DNA from: Humisphaera sp. | GTDB lineage: Bacteria > Planctomycetota > Phycisphaerae > Tepidisphaerales > Tepidisphaeraceae | DNA: 15,758 nt | Reading direction: 5' to 3' | NCBI GenBank assembly: GCA_025351525.1 | Contig: JANXVV010000616.1 | Location: 1-15,758 of the forward strand | Shown: positions 1 to 7,628 of the stretch, one piece after another | Layout: the number at the start of each line of letters is the position of its first letter | How positions within the stretch are numbered: the first letter of the stretch is position 1 | Notes under the pieces: model-generated | What the model was told of the DNA's origin: nothing | The model's input: the letters and a program-made list of their open reading frames with translations, nothing else | Database searches by the model: none | Position numbers and translations under genes: made by a program

Positions 1-2
1 GT

Positions 3-74
3 CGTGGCATGGGCTACCAGCCCATGTTTTCGGATTTCAACATAAAAAAACATGGGCTGGTAGCCCATGCTACG
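3..74. repeat. REP-like pair of inverted hairpins
   Basis: Positions 3-29 and 48-74 are reverse complements of each other with one mismatch in 27, separated by an 18-bp A/T-rich spacer. Each arm is itself a hairpin: CATGGGCT-ACC-AGCCCATG at 8-26 and CATGGGCT-GGT-AGCCCATG at 51-69. Two self-complementary units in opposite orientation is the layout of REP/BIME elements, which in other bacteria are mobilised by REP-associated tyrosine transposases (RAYT). It lies 50 bp beyond the 3' end of the minus-strand hydrolase gene, so it may also block or end that transcript, although no clean T tract follows on the minus strand. No transposase is visible in the window. Confidence 0.8.
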
Positions 75-123
75 GCGAACGCAGCTGCGTTTCTAAACAC
101 GCTCCAAAAAACTTCGTCGCCGT

Positions 124-2181
124 TCAGGGGTTTATCTTCCCGTCATCGTCGCGCAATTCCCATTTTTCCCCGAAAAATCCAGCCGCGGCGATTTTGCCGG
201 GATCGTGCGCGGAGGGTGGTGTGGTCAGATCGACCACCGCGTAATCCGGCAGCTTCGGCACCTGCCGCGAGTTGGTGCTGTTCGTGTCTTCGCGGAAGGT
301 GAAGCCGCTGTTGAGGACGATGTATCGTTCGGGGTTCAAAGGGTTCGGGTAGATGGCGATGAGGCCATGGGTGGCGGCGTCAAATTTGCGCGAGCCGAGT
401 GTGATTTCTTTCGCGTTCCAACCGATGGGCAGCTTACGGATGATCCGTGCCATAAATTTATTGCTGGATGGATCGCCCCACAAAATCAGATTACTGCCGG
501 CAATATCCGCATCGGTGATTTCGGAGTCACTCTTCACGATCGCCTCACCGCGAAAGATGTTGTGCCATTGCCGGATGGCATGGCCGGCCTCCTCCTTCGA
601 CCACGCCCCGACTTTCTCATTCAGTGGCATTCCGGTGGGAAGAACCATGATGAAATGGTCGAGAAACGCATCGTCGATCGGACCTTGAAGACCAGGGCGT
701 TTGCCGGGTAGGTTGAAAAACTCATTGAACCGGCCCAATCGATCCACAGGCGTCTGCTGAGCCTGGTGCTGGGCTGGTTGCCACCCTTCGGATGTTTTTT
801 CATACCGCAGCTTCCATTCGACCGGTGGTGAGATGTGCATCTTATCGGCGGCAATTTGCCTGCCGTCGATGTTCACGAAGTCAGGCCCGCCCTTCAATGT
901 TGTGCCGGTCGGCAATGTGATCGCCAGCGCCGTCACATTCTGCGTCTTCACCCGAATCGTTTTCCCATCGATCTCCGCCTCGACATGCGCCTTTTGCCAG
1001 TGATGCTCCATCCCCCCGATCGTGATCCAGAACATCCGGTTGTATCGCAACGTCCAAGTTTCAAAATTGATTTTCGTGGGAACCGGATTTTGCCCCTTCG
1101 CCGCTAACGCATCCAATCTCTGATCGAGTTCCTTCTTCGCCACCGGCTCATATTTATGCCCGACGTTCTTCCCCCAGATGCGCGCGAACGGCACGCCCGC
1201 CTCCTTCGCCGCCTTCTCCATGATCGTGCCGCTCTGCTGCTGCGGATCATCCGTTCCGGCATAGGCGATCAACGGCACATTCGCCAGATTGTCGATGTAA
1301 TCCGGGGCATCATACCAATGCCATAACACCTGCTCATACCATGGCGTCGTCGCCAGTTCACCCTTCTCGGCCAGCTTCTGATAGATCTTGGTTTCGCAAA
1401 ATCCCGCGCCGGGTGAAGTTGCACACCACAGGTCGGAGTAATGAACCGCCAAGTGCCACACCGCCGCGCCGCCCATCGAAAAACCGGTCATCACGATGCG
1501 GCTTTCGTCGATCGGATATTGCTGCTTCAGTGAGTCGAGAATCTCCAGCGTGTCGATTTCACCGGCGAATTTATTGGCGCAGCAATAGCGGCCATACGGC
1601 TGGACGACGAACTTGTCTTCCGCTGTGCCGGGCTTGCCGTTGATGAACTTCAGCTCGAGCAAATCCTCACCGCGCCCATGACAGAAAAAATCAACGCGAT
1701 ACTTTTTCGCCTCGCCCGGTTTGTATGATTTCGGAACCGCCAGCAGATAGGGTTGAACCGACCCGTCAATATTCGACAGATAACCGCGCGGCCCACCGCC
1801 CGTCACCCACGGCGACTTGCCATCCCGCAACTGCCTGGCCCGCTCCATGCCGTCAGCCAGCGCGGGTTTGATCTTCTTCACATCAATCTGCTCGTGATAG
1901 ACCAGCGGGTAGCGAAGGGCGTTGAGATAGATTTCCACATCCGGCAGAAGGGCGAGCAGCGCGGGCCTGTCGCGCAACTCCGTCCGCAGGGCGGCGACCT
2001 CTTTCGTCAACGCCGTCACCGCCGTTTCCAACTGCGCTTGATTGACCGGTGATAACGGTTGAGTGGCCGGCGGAAGCAGCTTGACGCCGCCCGCCGGTGG
2101 CTTCGGGGGCGCGGCCGCCACGACAAAAACCGTGAATCCCATGAGTGCTGTAACGAGTATGCCGCGCCGGTGGGTTTGCAT
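124..2181 (-). CDS. Secreted alpha/beta-hydrolase (PHB-depolymerase/prolyl-oligopeptidase-like esterase)
   Basis: A 685-residue protein starting with a basic stretch and a hydrophobic segment (residues about 7-24, ending VVAAA) that looks like a signal peptide, so it is probably exported. Residues about 60-75 look like a short helical, possibly coiled-coil spacer. The central part (about 145-360) is an alpha/beta-hydrolase: a FFCHGRG strand-turn at about 165-171 that would form the oxyanion region, the nucleophile elbow GFSMGG with Ser235, an acidic candidate at Asp311/Asp312 (AGTDD) and His342 (VGHKY). A complete Ser-Asp-His triad is therefore visible. The C-terminal third (about 370-680) resembles the accessory region seen in large secreted hydrolases of planctomycete-type genomes. 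The substrate cannot be read from sequence; an ester or peptide bond is likely. No convincing Shine-Dalgarno sequence precedes the ATG, but the signal peptide supports this start. It is divergent from the lipoprotein gene to its right. Confidence 0.85.
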   Translation of the reverse strand: MQTHRRGILVTALMGFTVFVVAAAPPKPPAGGVKLLPPATQPLSPVNQAQLETAVTALTKEVAALRTELRDRPALLALLPDVEIYLNALRYPLVYHEQIDVKKIKPALADGMERARQLRDGKSPWVTGGGPRGYLSNIDGSVQPYLLAVPKSYKPGEAKKYRVDFFCHGRGEDLLELKFINGKPGTAEDKFVVQPYGRYCCANKFAGEIDTLEILDSLKQQYPIDESRIVMTGFSMGGAAVWHLAVHYSDLWCATSPGAGFCETKIYQKLAEKGELATTPWYEQVLWHWYDAPDYIDNLANVPLIAYAGTDDPQQQSGTIMEKAAKEAGVPFARIWGKNVGHKYEPVAKKELDQRLDALAAKGQNPVPTKINFETWTLRYNRMFWITIGGMEHHWQKAHVEAEIDGKTIRVKTQNVTALAITLPTGTTLKGGPDFVNIDGRQIAADKMHISPPVEWKLRYEKTSEGWQPAQHQAQQTPVDRLGRFNEFFNLPGKRPGLQGPIDDAFLDHFIMVLPTGMPLNEKVGAWSKEEAGHAIRQWHNIFRGEAIVKSDSEITDADIAGSNLILWGDPSSNKFMARIIRKLPIGWNAKEITLGSRKFDAATHGLIAIYPNPLNPERYIVLNSGFTFREDTNSTNSRQVPKLPDYAVVDLTTPPSAHDPGKIAAAGFFGEKWELRDDDGKINP

Positions 2182-2297
2182 CGTTCAAACGATGGCCGTC
2201 CAACGGCTTTTCGTCAAGCCCGCGACTGATTCACGGCCAAGTTCCAACCGATCTAAAAAGCGTGGGAAGCAGTCGATCGGATCACGGAGAGTGGAAC

Positions 2298-2585
2298 ATG
2301 CGCATGCGTATCACCATCGGGTATGGCCTTGGTCTGCTGGCGGGAATGGGTTCGGTCGCCGGTTGCTCGACGGCGAGCTATAACGGTTATTCACCGAGTG
2401 CCCGCTCATTTTCAGAAAACCCGGGGATGAGGGATTACTATGTGGGGATGAACCTCAACTTCTCGGTCGATCGACAAACCGAATATCGCCGAGCGGCATC
2501 GGCGGACACCGGCACGCCGCTGGCGGATCCGGCGAGCCCGCTGCCTGCGCAAACCAGTGCCGCAGCGGTGGCGGCGGTGAACTGA
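2298..2585 (+). CDS. Small putative lipoprotein of unknown function
   Basis: A 95-residue protein. The chosen ATG has GGAGA seven bases upstream and places a type II signal peptide at the N terminus: basic residues (MRMR), a hydrophobic run, then the lipobox V-A-G-C with Cys23 as the lipidation site. The mature part has no recognisable domain. It contains a motif YYVGMNLNFSVDRQ around residues 47-60 and an Ala/Pro-rich low-complexity tail. It is probably anchored in a membrane facing the periplasm. An earlier in-frame start at 2262 would bury the signal peptide and is disfavoured. The gene is followed by a long inverted repeat likely to end its transcript. Confidence 0.65.
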   Translation: MRMRITIGYGLGLLAGMGSVAGCSTASYNGYSPSARSFSENPGMRDYYVGMNLNFSVDRQTEYRRAASADTGTPLADPASPLPAQTSAAAVAAVN

Positions 2586-2602
2586 AAAACAAGACGAAGA
2601 AT

Positions 2603-2702
2603 TTGCCCACGAAGGAACACGAAGAAGAACACGAAGAATTGGAATACAAATACGAATGTATTTTATTCGTGTCCTTCCTTCGTGTCCCTTCGTGGGCGGC
2701 AT
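2603..2702. repeat. Long imperfect inverted repeat of CACGAAGG type, probable terminator
   Basis: The left arm (about 2603-2640) contains GCCCACGAAGGAACACGAAG and further CACGAAG units. The right arm (about 2665-2702) is its imperfect reverse complement, ending CCCTTCGTGGGCGGC. The centre contains a smaller hairpin, ACGAAT/ATTCGT at 2652-2657 and 2665-2670. The right arm is followed by ATTTTTCTT, so a plus-strand transcript from the lipoprotein gene would form a long hairpin followed by U residues. The internally repeated CACGAAG(G/A)A units resemble dispersed intergenic repeats I associate with planctomycete and verrucomicrobial genomes (from memory, not checked). Confidence 0.7.
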
Positions 2703-2787
2703 TTTTCTTCCTGCATGAAACTGTGCGCGCCGGGAATGGAATTCCCTGAACGCCCTGCCATAATTACCGCCAACGAAAGGCGGAATT

Positions 2788-3354
2788 ATGGACCTCGGCA
2801 TCATCTGTCAGAATTGCGGGATCGAAGCGCCGTCGAAGTACGTCGAGTTTCACCAGAACATCGGCGCGCTGGTGGTTCGGTGGGGCAAGTCGTACAAGGG
2901 CCATCTCTGCAAGCGATGCCTGCACAAACAGTATTGGTCGATGACAAGCACCACGGCGGTCGCGGGTTGGTGGGGCACGATTTCATTCGTGCTGACGCCA
3001 TGCTTTATCGTCAATAACACGGCCCGTTATGTGGCGGCGTTGGGGATGCCCGGCGTGCCGGAGGGGGCAGTTCCGCCCGTCGTCACCGACGAGGTGGCCC
3101 GCCGTGTGGGACCGCAGATCGAGGCGATTTTCAAACGGTTGAACAACCAGGAAAAGCTGGAAGTCGTCGCCCATGAATTTGCGCCCAAATGCGGCGTGAC
3201 GCCGGGTCAAATCGTCAGATATATTCAACTCGTCGCCCGAAACGCACGTCAGAACGCCGAGGACAACAGACCCACCGGCGGTTTCCCCGTGATGCCCGCG
3301 CTCCCGATCAAAATGCCTCCACCATTGCCGGCGATTCCGATTGAGGAGGGGTAA
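2788..3354 (+). CDS. Zinc-ribbon protein with a membrane segment, function unknown
   Basis: A 188-residue protein with AAGG seven bases before the ATG. Two CxxC pairs (Cys7/Cys10 in CQNC and Cys41/Cys44 in CKRC) are 30 residues apart and would form a zinc ribbon. A hydrophobic stretch (about 52-76, rich in Trp, Phe, Ile and Val) follows directly and probably crosses or enters the membrane. Residues 105-155 are predicted helical, and the tail (161-185) is Pro-rich. The zinc ribbon followed by a WWG...TP membrane segment looks like a widespread uncharacterised bacterial family, but I cannot name it with certainty. It is a stand-alone gene between the CACGAAGG repeat and the propeller gene. Confidence 0.75.
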   Translation: MDLGIICQNCGIEAPSKYVEFHQNIGALVVRWGKSYKGHLCKRCLHKQYWSMTSTTAVAGWWGTISFVLTPCFIVNNTARYVAALGMPGVPEGAVPPVVTDEVARRVGPQIEAIFKRLNNQEKLEVVAHEFAPKCGVTPGQIVRYIQLVARNARQNAEDNRPTGGFPVMPALPIKMPPPLPAIPIEEG

Positions 3355-3531
3355 TGCTGTGGTGGGACGAATATCAGCGACCTGTCATGCTACTGTGGAC
3401 ACTGCGAGACATTTCCGCTCGGTACAACACCCCTCGGTTCTCTTCACATGATCAAAAACATCTTGCGTCCGCATTGTCATGGATTATCATGGGAAATCGG
3501 GTGCCCGCATATTCATGAAAGGAACGGAACC

Positions 3532-5394
3532 ATGCGACATGTTGCTCGAATCTTCGTTGCGTTCTTCGGAATCCTCGCATTGACAACGGCATCCGCATTC
3601 GCCGATCCCAAGATCGAGACGCCAGTGATCGGCCCCGCGGGCCATTGGGAAGCCTGCGCCCTCAGTCCGCGCGGCGGTCATGTCGCGATGCTGTTTGCGA
3701 AGGGCAGCCGATTCATCGTCTCCGTGGATGGTGTCGAGAGCCCGCGCATGGATCAGCTCCTTGCCCCCGACGGCAATCCATTCGGCGGCGGCGCTTCTTT
3801 CAACAATCCCAACGCGGGTCTCCTTCAGATGCCCTTCCTCTTTTCCGACGACGGCGCTCACAACGCGTATTTCGCGAAAGTCGGTGATGAGTACATCCTC
3901 ATCGAGGACAACAAAGAACTCGTTCGCGGCAAGTTCCAGGGCGGCACCCTCGGGGTTCTCACTTTCTCCGCCGGCGGCAAGCACCTCTTTTACACCGAAC
4001 CCGATCCTGGCGGCGGATACCACGTCATGATGGACGGAAAACCCGGGCCGAAAAGTCATATTGTCCCGAAGGTCGTCACCAGCCCCGACGGCGCTCACCA
4101 CGCCTACGTCGGAACTCAAGCCGACGGAAACGACACGCCATGGGCGGTCGTCGACGGAAAGCAGGTCAAATACTTTGGGGATGAATTGCAGTTTTCCGCC
4201 AAGGGCCATCTTTTCGCGCTGCTGAAGGCCAAGGGGGAAATGGGGCTGAATGTTGACGGCAAAAATGTCCTCGTCGCCAACAACATCTCCCAATTCCAAA
4301 TCTCTCCAACCGGCGGCGAGATTTCAGCGATGGTTTACGTCGCCAAGACGAATAAGACATTTCTCTGGGTCAACGGCAAGGCCGTGCCGGAGACCGAGGG
4401 CAGCATCGTCCAAAATGTCTATTTCAGTCCGGACGACAAACACTGGGCCGTGCTGTGCAGCCCCGGCGGCACTGGCGCATTTCTGATCATCGACGGAAAA
4501 AAAGGCCGGAAATATGGCGCGATCAACGCGGGAATGGGCGCGATCATCAACGGGAGCCCCACCGCACGCGCGTGGGCTCTCGGAAATGCCCCGGGCACTC
4601 AGATCGTGCTGGAGCAAGCCGCCGTCAGCCTACCCGGTTTCACGCCGGACTCGGCCAAGTTTCTGTACGTCGCGCAGGTCGGCCTCAAGTCGTTTCTCGT
4701 GACCAACGACGACGAATCCAACGGCTACCCGGCAATCGCGCCCGTGGTGTCGCCTGACGGAAAGCACATCGCCTTTCTCGCAACCACCGGCACTCCCAAG
4801 ACGGTGGTGGTCTTCGATGGAAAGGACGTCGCTCTGAACGGCCGGCAGGGCGTGCCGTCCGGTGGAACCACCGGCCTGGCCATAGCTCCCGACAGCGAAC
4901 ACTGGATCTTCACCAACGGCGGCGTTCTCTATCTGAACGGCGTCGAGCAGAAAGAGGTCGCCTGCGCCGGGCAGTATGTGTATAGCCCCGACAGCCAGCA
5001 CTTGCTGCTCATCGGTGCGTCCGTCGCCGATCCGAATCACGGCGGCTTGTTCCTTGATGGCAAGCTTGTCGGCACCGGCCCCGGTGCCTCAAACCCCATC
5101 CGCCCCCTGTTCACACCCGACAGCAAGCACGTTTTCTGGGTCGGCCATCGCCCCCCAGAAACCAGCACGGATTTCGACGGCGGCGTGCTTTACGTCGACG
5201 GCAAGCCAACCGCCGTGCACTTCGTCGATACTGATGCCATGATGCCGCGCAACTGGCAGGTGTCGCCCGATGGCGTGCTGACCTTCATCGCCCGATCCGG
5301 CGGCGATCTCAAGCTCTTTCATGTAACCCCAGGCGCTGATACCAGCCTCACGACGATGCTGGCAAACGCGCAAGATGCCGGGAAAAAGAAGTAA
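3532..5394 (+). CDS. Exported beta-propeller protein (TolB/PD40-like repeats)
   Basis: A 620-residue protein. The start at 3532 is preferred over the in-frame ATG at 3448 because AAAGGA lies eight bases upstream and a typical signal peptide follows directly, with likely cleavage after Ala24 (ASAFA|DP). The mature protein is a chain of about 40-50-residue repeats that alternate a strand such as VDGK or VNGK with a turn such as SPDGKH, SPDDKH or SPDSQH. This is the signature of WD40-like/PD40 beta-propeller blades as in TolB or peptidase S9 N-terminal domains. No catalytic domain follows the propeller, so it is probably a periplasmic or surface binding protein. The many 'DGK' units suggest recent blade duplication. 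It stands alone and ends before a gene-poor stretch. Confidence 0.8.
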   Translation: MRHVARIFVAFFGILALTTASAFADPKIETPVIGPAGHWEACALSPRGGHVAMLFAKGSRFIVSVDGVESPRMDQLLAPDGNPFGGGASFNNPNAGLLQMPFLFSDDGAHNAYFAKVGDEYILIEDNKELVRGKFQGGTLGVLTFSAGGKHLFYTEPDPGGGYHVMMDGKPGPKSHIVPKVVTSPDGAHHAYVGTQADGNDTPWAVVDGKQVKYFGDELQFSAKGHLFALLKAKGEMGLNVDGKNVLVANNISQFQISPTGGEISAMVYVAKTNKTFLWVNGKAVPETEGSIVQNVYFSPDDKHWAVLCSPGGTGAFLIIDGKKGRKYGAINAGMGAIINGSPTARAWALGNAPGTQIVLEQAAVSLPGFTPDSAKFLYVAQVGLKSFLVTNDDESNGYPAIAPVVSPDGKHIAFLATTGTPKTVVVFDGKDVALNGRQGVPSGGTTGLAIAPDSEHWIFTNGGVLYLNGVEQKEVACAGQYVYSPDSQHLLLIGASVADPNHGGLFLDGKLVGTGPGASNPIRPLFTPDSKHVFWVGHRPPETSTDFDGGVLYVDGKPTAVHFVDTDAMMPRNWQVSPDGVLTFIARSGGDLKLFHVTPGADTSLTTMLANAQDAGKKK

Positions 5395-5538
5395 CGGCGA
5401 TCGACTTCGCGGTCTTCGCCTCGGCAAACGGGGAAAGCGTGAAGGATGACGCGCTCCATTCGGCTCGTCCGCCCAGGTTCCGAAATAGAATTGCTCGGGA
5501 TTCTTCGACCTGGGATTCCAGACGGACTTACACCCTGA

Positions 5539-5561
5539 CCGTTGCGGTGGGGCCGCAACGG
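5539..5561. repeat. Perfect 9-bp inverted repeat
   Basis: CCGTTGCGG and CCGCAACGG flank a five-base TGGGG loop. There is no T tract on either side (AAAATC follows on the plus strand), so this is more likely a REP-like palindrome than an intrinsic terminator. It could still protect the 3' end of the propeller transcript, which ends 145 bp to the left. Confidence 0.55.
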
Positions 5562-5694
5562 AAAATCAGCGCGTGGCAACTGGGGAAAGGTTGGAATCGC
5601 AGCCGTCGGCTGCCTCCCTCACCAAACCTGTATCGGCTTCTTTCAGGCTAGTCTTCAAGGAGGCCAAAAACCGCGATTCCCGCCGAATTCTTAA

Positions 5695-5716
5695 TAGCAG
5701 CGACAGGAGTCGAACC
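5695..5716 (-). other. tRNA 3'-end-like fragment, possible attachment-site remnant
   Basis: Read on the minus strand this gives GG-TTCGACT-CCTGT-CGCTGCT-A: a canonical T-loop (TTCGANN), the 3' half of a T-stem, a seven-base acceptor strand and a discriminator base. The bases on the 5' side (GGTGG) pair with only the first two of the T-stem bases, and no D-arm or anticodon arm is in place, so this is not a functional tRNA. A T-loop-to-3'-end piece without the rest of the tRNA is what remains at the distal end of an element integrated into a tRNA gene. The orientation puts the inserted DNA to the right. Chance resemblance is possible. Confidence 0.35.
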
Positions 5717-5802
5717 ACCGCCCGACGCCATTTCGCTACCCCAATGGCGAGCAAATACATCGTTTTTCGGCTTCTTTCGAGGTTTTGTGGCGATGGAGGA
5801 CC

Positions 5803-5843
5803 GAACTTTCACACCCATTTTTGAGAACTTTCACACCCATTTT
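5803..5843. repeat. Two 19-bp direct repeats with 22-bp period
   Basis: GAACTTTCACACCCATTTT occurs at 5803-5821 and again, identical, at 5825-5843, with only three bases (TGA) between the copies. A 22-bp period puts both copies on roughly the same face of the helix. This fits either binding sites for a DNA-binding protein or the repeated terminal sequences of an insertion sequence (IS21-type ends carry multiple short repeats). No transposase gene is present, so an IS end would be a relic. Confidence 0.6.
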
Positions 5844-5943
5844 GACTTTTCGACCGCCTTAAACTGCCCCGACTTCCGTGCCTGACCATGCCCTCAGTTT
5901 TATGCGAATTCGCACCGCTTGTTAGAGGTTGGGACAGCAATAG

Positions 5944-6437
5944 CCCTATGGTCGCGGAACGCGCTACCGCTTCGTCTGTGAACGACCATCGCTCTCGAAA
6001 ATGGCGGTCGATCTGCTTGGCATGAAATACTCACGACCTCCCCAACAGTTTGACTGCATCATCAACTTCGTGACGGGCGACACGGACATGGTTCCCGAAC
6101 ACCCCGAAGGGCGACGGCTGCGCCTGAAGCGGGAATCCGCAGGAGGCGTCATGAAGCCTTCTCGAACCACGAAGCCATCAATGACGCGAGGAAAACTGCG
6201 ATCACTCTTGCATGGCGACTCGCCTATGACGGCAAGCCATTCCCCATCCACATCGATCTCCAACTCCTGAGCGGTGCGTACTCGTCTACCGAGCGATTTA
6301 CGCTCGGGGACGCATCATTCACGACGCGTATCGACCGCGAGGATGACATGGTCGGCTCAATCGGCGCGAGTGCGATTCGCAGGTCGCGGCTCGCGTCCGT
6401 GCCTGCTGATGTCATTCATTGCATTAGGCTTCGTTGA
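5944..6437 (+). pseudogene. Frameshifted remnant of an unidentified gene
   Basis: Two frames read like protein and join end to end. The first runs from 5944 to about 6150, includes an ATG at 6001 and contains RGTRYRFVCERPSLSKMAVD and later FDCIINFVTGDTDMVPEHPE. The second runs from about 6153 to the TGA at 6435-6437 and contains HEAINDARKTAITLAWRLAY, DGKPFPIHIDLQLLSGAYSS and RIDREDDMVGSIGASAIRRS. Going from the first to the second requires the equivalent of one lost base near 6130-6155. The first phase has in-frame TAG stops just upstream (5941-5943), so the N terminus is also missing or shifted. I cannot name the family. The composition looks like a soluble alpha/beta protein. It could be a dead accessory gene or a sequencing indel in a live one. 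Confidence 0.4.
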
Positions 6438-6729
6438 TGGCTGACCTCCCACGGAGAAGAAGTTTGGAAACGACGAACGCCACATCGTTCTCGTAGGGCA
6501 GAACGATTCCATCGCCTTCGGCGAGTAGAGGATGGTATGAAGATACTACTCAAGCTATCACTTGCGCTGCCCAAGAACGTCAGGTTGAGGGATGGCGAAC
6601 CCAGTCCAGCAGGCGTCGAGGTTGGCTACTTCATGGAATTGCACAGTCTTTCGGGGCGAGAATCTCGAAGAAGGCTGAAGTGCTTTGCCCGATGCGCAGA
6701 CCTAGAGATCGCGCTATAGTGCGAAACAT

Positions 6730-6760
6730 GAAGAAGGAGCCGCGTTGCCGCTCCTACTTC
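6730..6760 (-). terminator. Terminator-like hairpin after the HEPN-like gene
   Basis: On the minus strand GAAGTAGGAGC and GCTCCTTCTTC pair at 10 of 11 positions around a nine-base loop, starting eight bases after the stop codon at 6769. The following minus-strand bases (ATGTTTCGC) carry only a short T run, so termination may be inefficient. It is well placed to end the GIY-YIG/HEPN two-gene transcript. Confidence 0.5.
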
Positions 6761-6768
6761 GCTTGTCG

Positions 6769-7620
6769 TCATTCGGCAGGCGCAATCCGTGCTGCCCTCG
6801 AAGCTTTCTTACTGCTTTCACCGCGCGCGCCGATAAAGAACAGATGTTCTATTCGCTGAGGATACTCTCCGCTCTTGTACGCGCGACTAATCTCGCCTGC
6901 GATGGAACGATCAAGAGCGGATAGATCACGCCAGACGCAGATAGCGTACCGAAGCAGTTCGACCCTGCGCTGATAGCGGAAGCTCAGAATCTCTCTGCTG
7001 TTTGGATTCGTTGGGATGCGGCACCGCATCTCCCACCCGTTTGATCGCCTGTGCAGGCCTACCGTAAGCACCGTGTCCACGGGCGTGCAGTGCATAAAAC
7101 AGTCGCGGTAGTTCTTGAGACGACCAACCCACTTGGTCTTTGCGGCGCGCAGAATTTCCGCACACCCCATCAGATGCGTCTTTCCAGATAGTTTATTGAA
7201 CGAAGGAGGAGTCTGCTCTTTGTAAGCCGTTCCAACAACGCGAGCCAAGGCGTCCAGCGAGCAGTTGACGGCGGTAAGATAAGACTCGAAGTCCCAGTAG
7301 ATCGCACGGCTAGTGATATCGTCCGTTTCCGTAGAGAAGAGGTTACCATCAGACTCCTCCACATTCGCGCGGAGCTTGCCGAACGCATCACCGTATCTGG
7401 CGTGAATCGCACGCAGTCGGAACGCCGCATGATCGACATGGTGGCGATAGATGCGAGGGTACTCTCGCGCAAACCAGCAAAACTCCGCGTATTGCTCGAC
7501 ATCCCGATCCTCTAACTCGCGGCGAATCCGATCCAACTGGCGCACCAGTCGTACTGGGTACGCATTTTCAAGACGGTTGAGCGACGATGGCAGCGACGGG
7601 ATTGGGATGAACGTGTGCAT
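6769..7620 (-). CDS. HEPN-like protein with R-x4-H motif, possible RNase
   Basis: A 283-residue, largely helical protein with no signal peptide or membrane segment. Residues 168-181 (LKNYRDCFMHCTPV) contain Arg172-x4-His177, matching the R-x4-6-H active-site motif of HEPN ribonucleases. It sits after a helix rich in Leu/Ala (115-130) and before a strand-like stretch (183-201), as in several large HEPN families. Asp110-Phe111-Glu112-Ser113 in an amphipathic helix may pack against it. The family is not recognised with certainty; the HEPN assignment rests on this motif and the helical context. The gene starts eight bases after the stop of the GIY-YIG-like gene and has no good Shine-Dalgarno sequence of its own, so translation is probably coupled. 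HEPN proteins are frequent toxins or abortive-infection effectors, which makes that the leading guess. A terminator-like hairpin follows. Confidence 0.6.
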   Translation of the reverse strand: MHTFIPIPSLPSSLNRLENAYPVRLVRQLDRIRRELEDRDVEQYAEFCWFAREYPRIYRHHVDHAAFRLRAIHARYGDAFGKLRANVEESDGNLFSTETDDITSRAIYWDFESYLTAVNCSLDALARVVGTAYKEQTPPSFNKLSGKTHLMGCAEILRAAKTKWVGRLKNYRDCFMHCTPVDTVLTVGLHRRSNGWEMRCRIPTNPNSREILSFRYQRRVELLRYAICVWRDLSALDRSIAGEISRAYKSGEYPQRIEHLFFIGARGESSKKASRAARIAPAE

Positions 7621-7628
7621 GTCTACGG

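Larger units (their letters stand above)
5395..6768. other. Gene-poor boundary region (no intact gene)
   Basis: About 1.37 kb between the propeller gene and the HEPN-like gene. It contains a perfect hairpin at 5539-5561, a second short hairpin GCAGCC-GTC-GGCTGC at about 5597-5611, a tRNA-like 3' fragment at 5695-5716, two 19-bp direct repeats at 5803-5843, a frameshifted gene remnant at 5944-6437 and a terminator-like hairpin at 6730-6760. A 60-codon open frame at 6537-6719 has GAGG five bases before its ATG, but its protein resembles nothing I know. A short phase around 6457-6528 also reads like protein. The mixture of remnants suggests repeated insertion and decay at the edge of an accessory region. 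Confidence 0.6.

Noticed and set aside
3487..4299. Minus-strand open frame (270 codons)
   Set aside because: It is antisense to the beta-propeller gene, which has a signal peptide and repeats; the antisense product has no recognisable features.
5695..5739. A full tRNA gene on the minus strand
   Set aside because: GTAGCGA (minus strand of 5733-5739) could pair with TCGCTGC as an acceptor stem, but the interior is about 30 nt, far too short for D, anticodon and T arms, and the T-stem pairs at only two positions in that register.
6537..6719. Small 60-codon plus-strand gene with GAGG upstream
   Set aside because: The start context is acceptable, but the product has no recognisable feature and lies in decayed DNA; not enough to call a gene.
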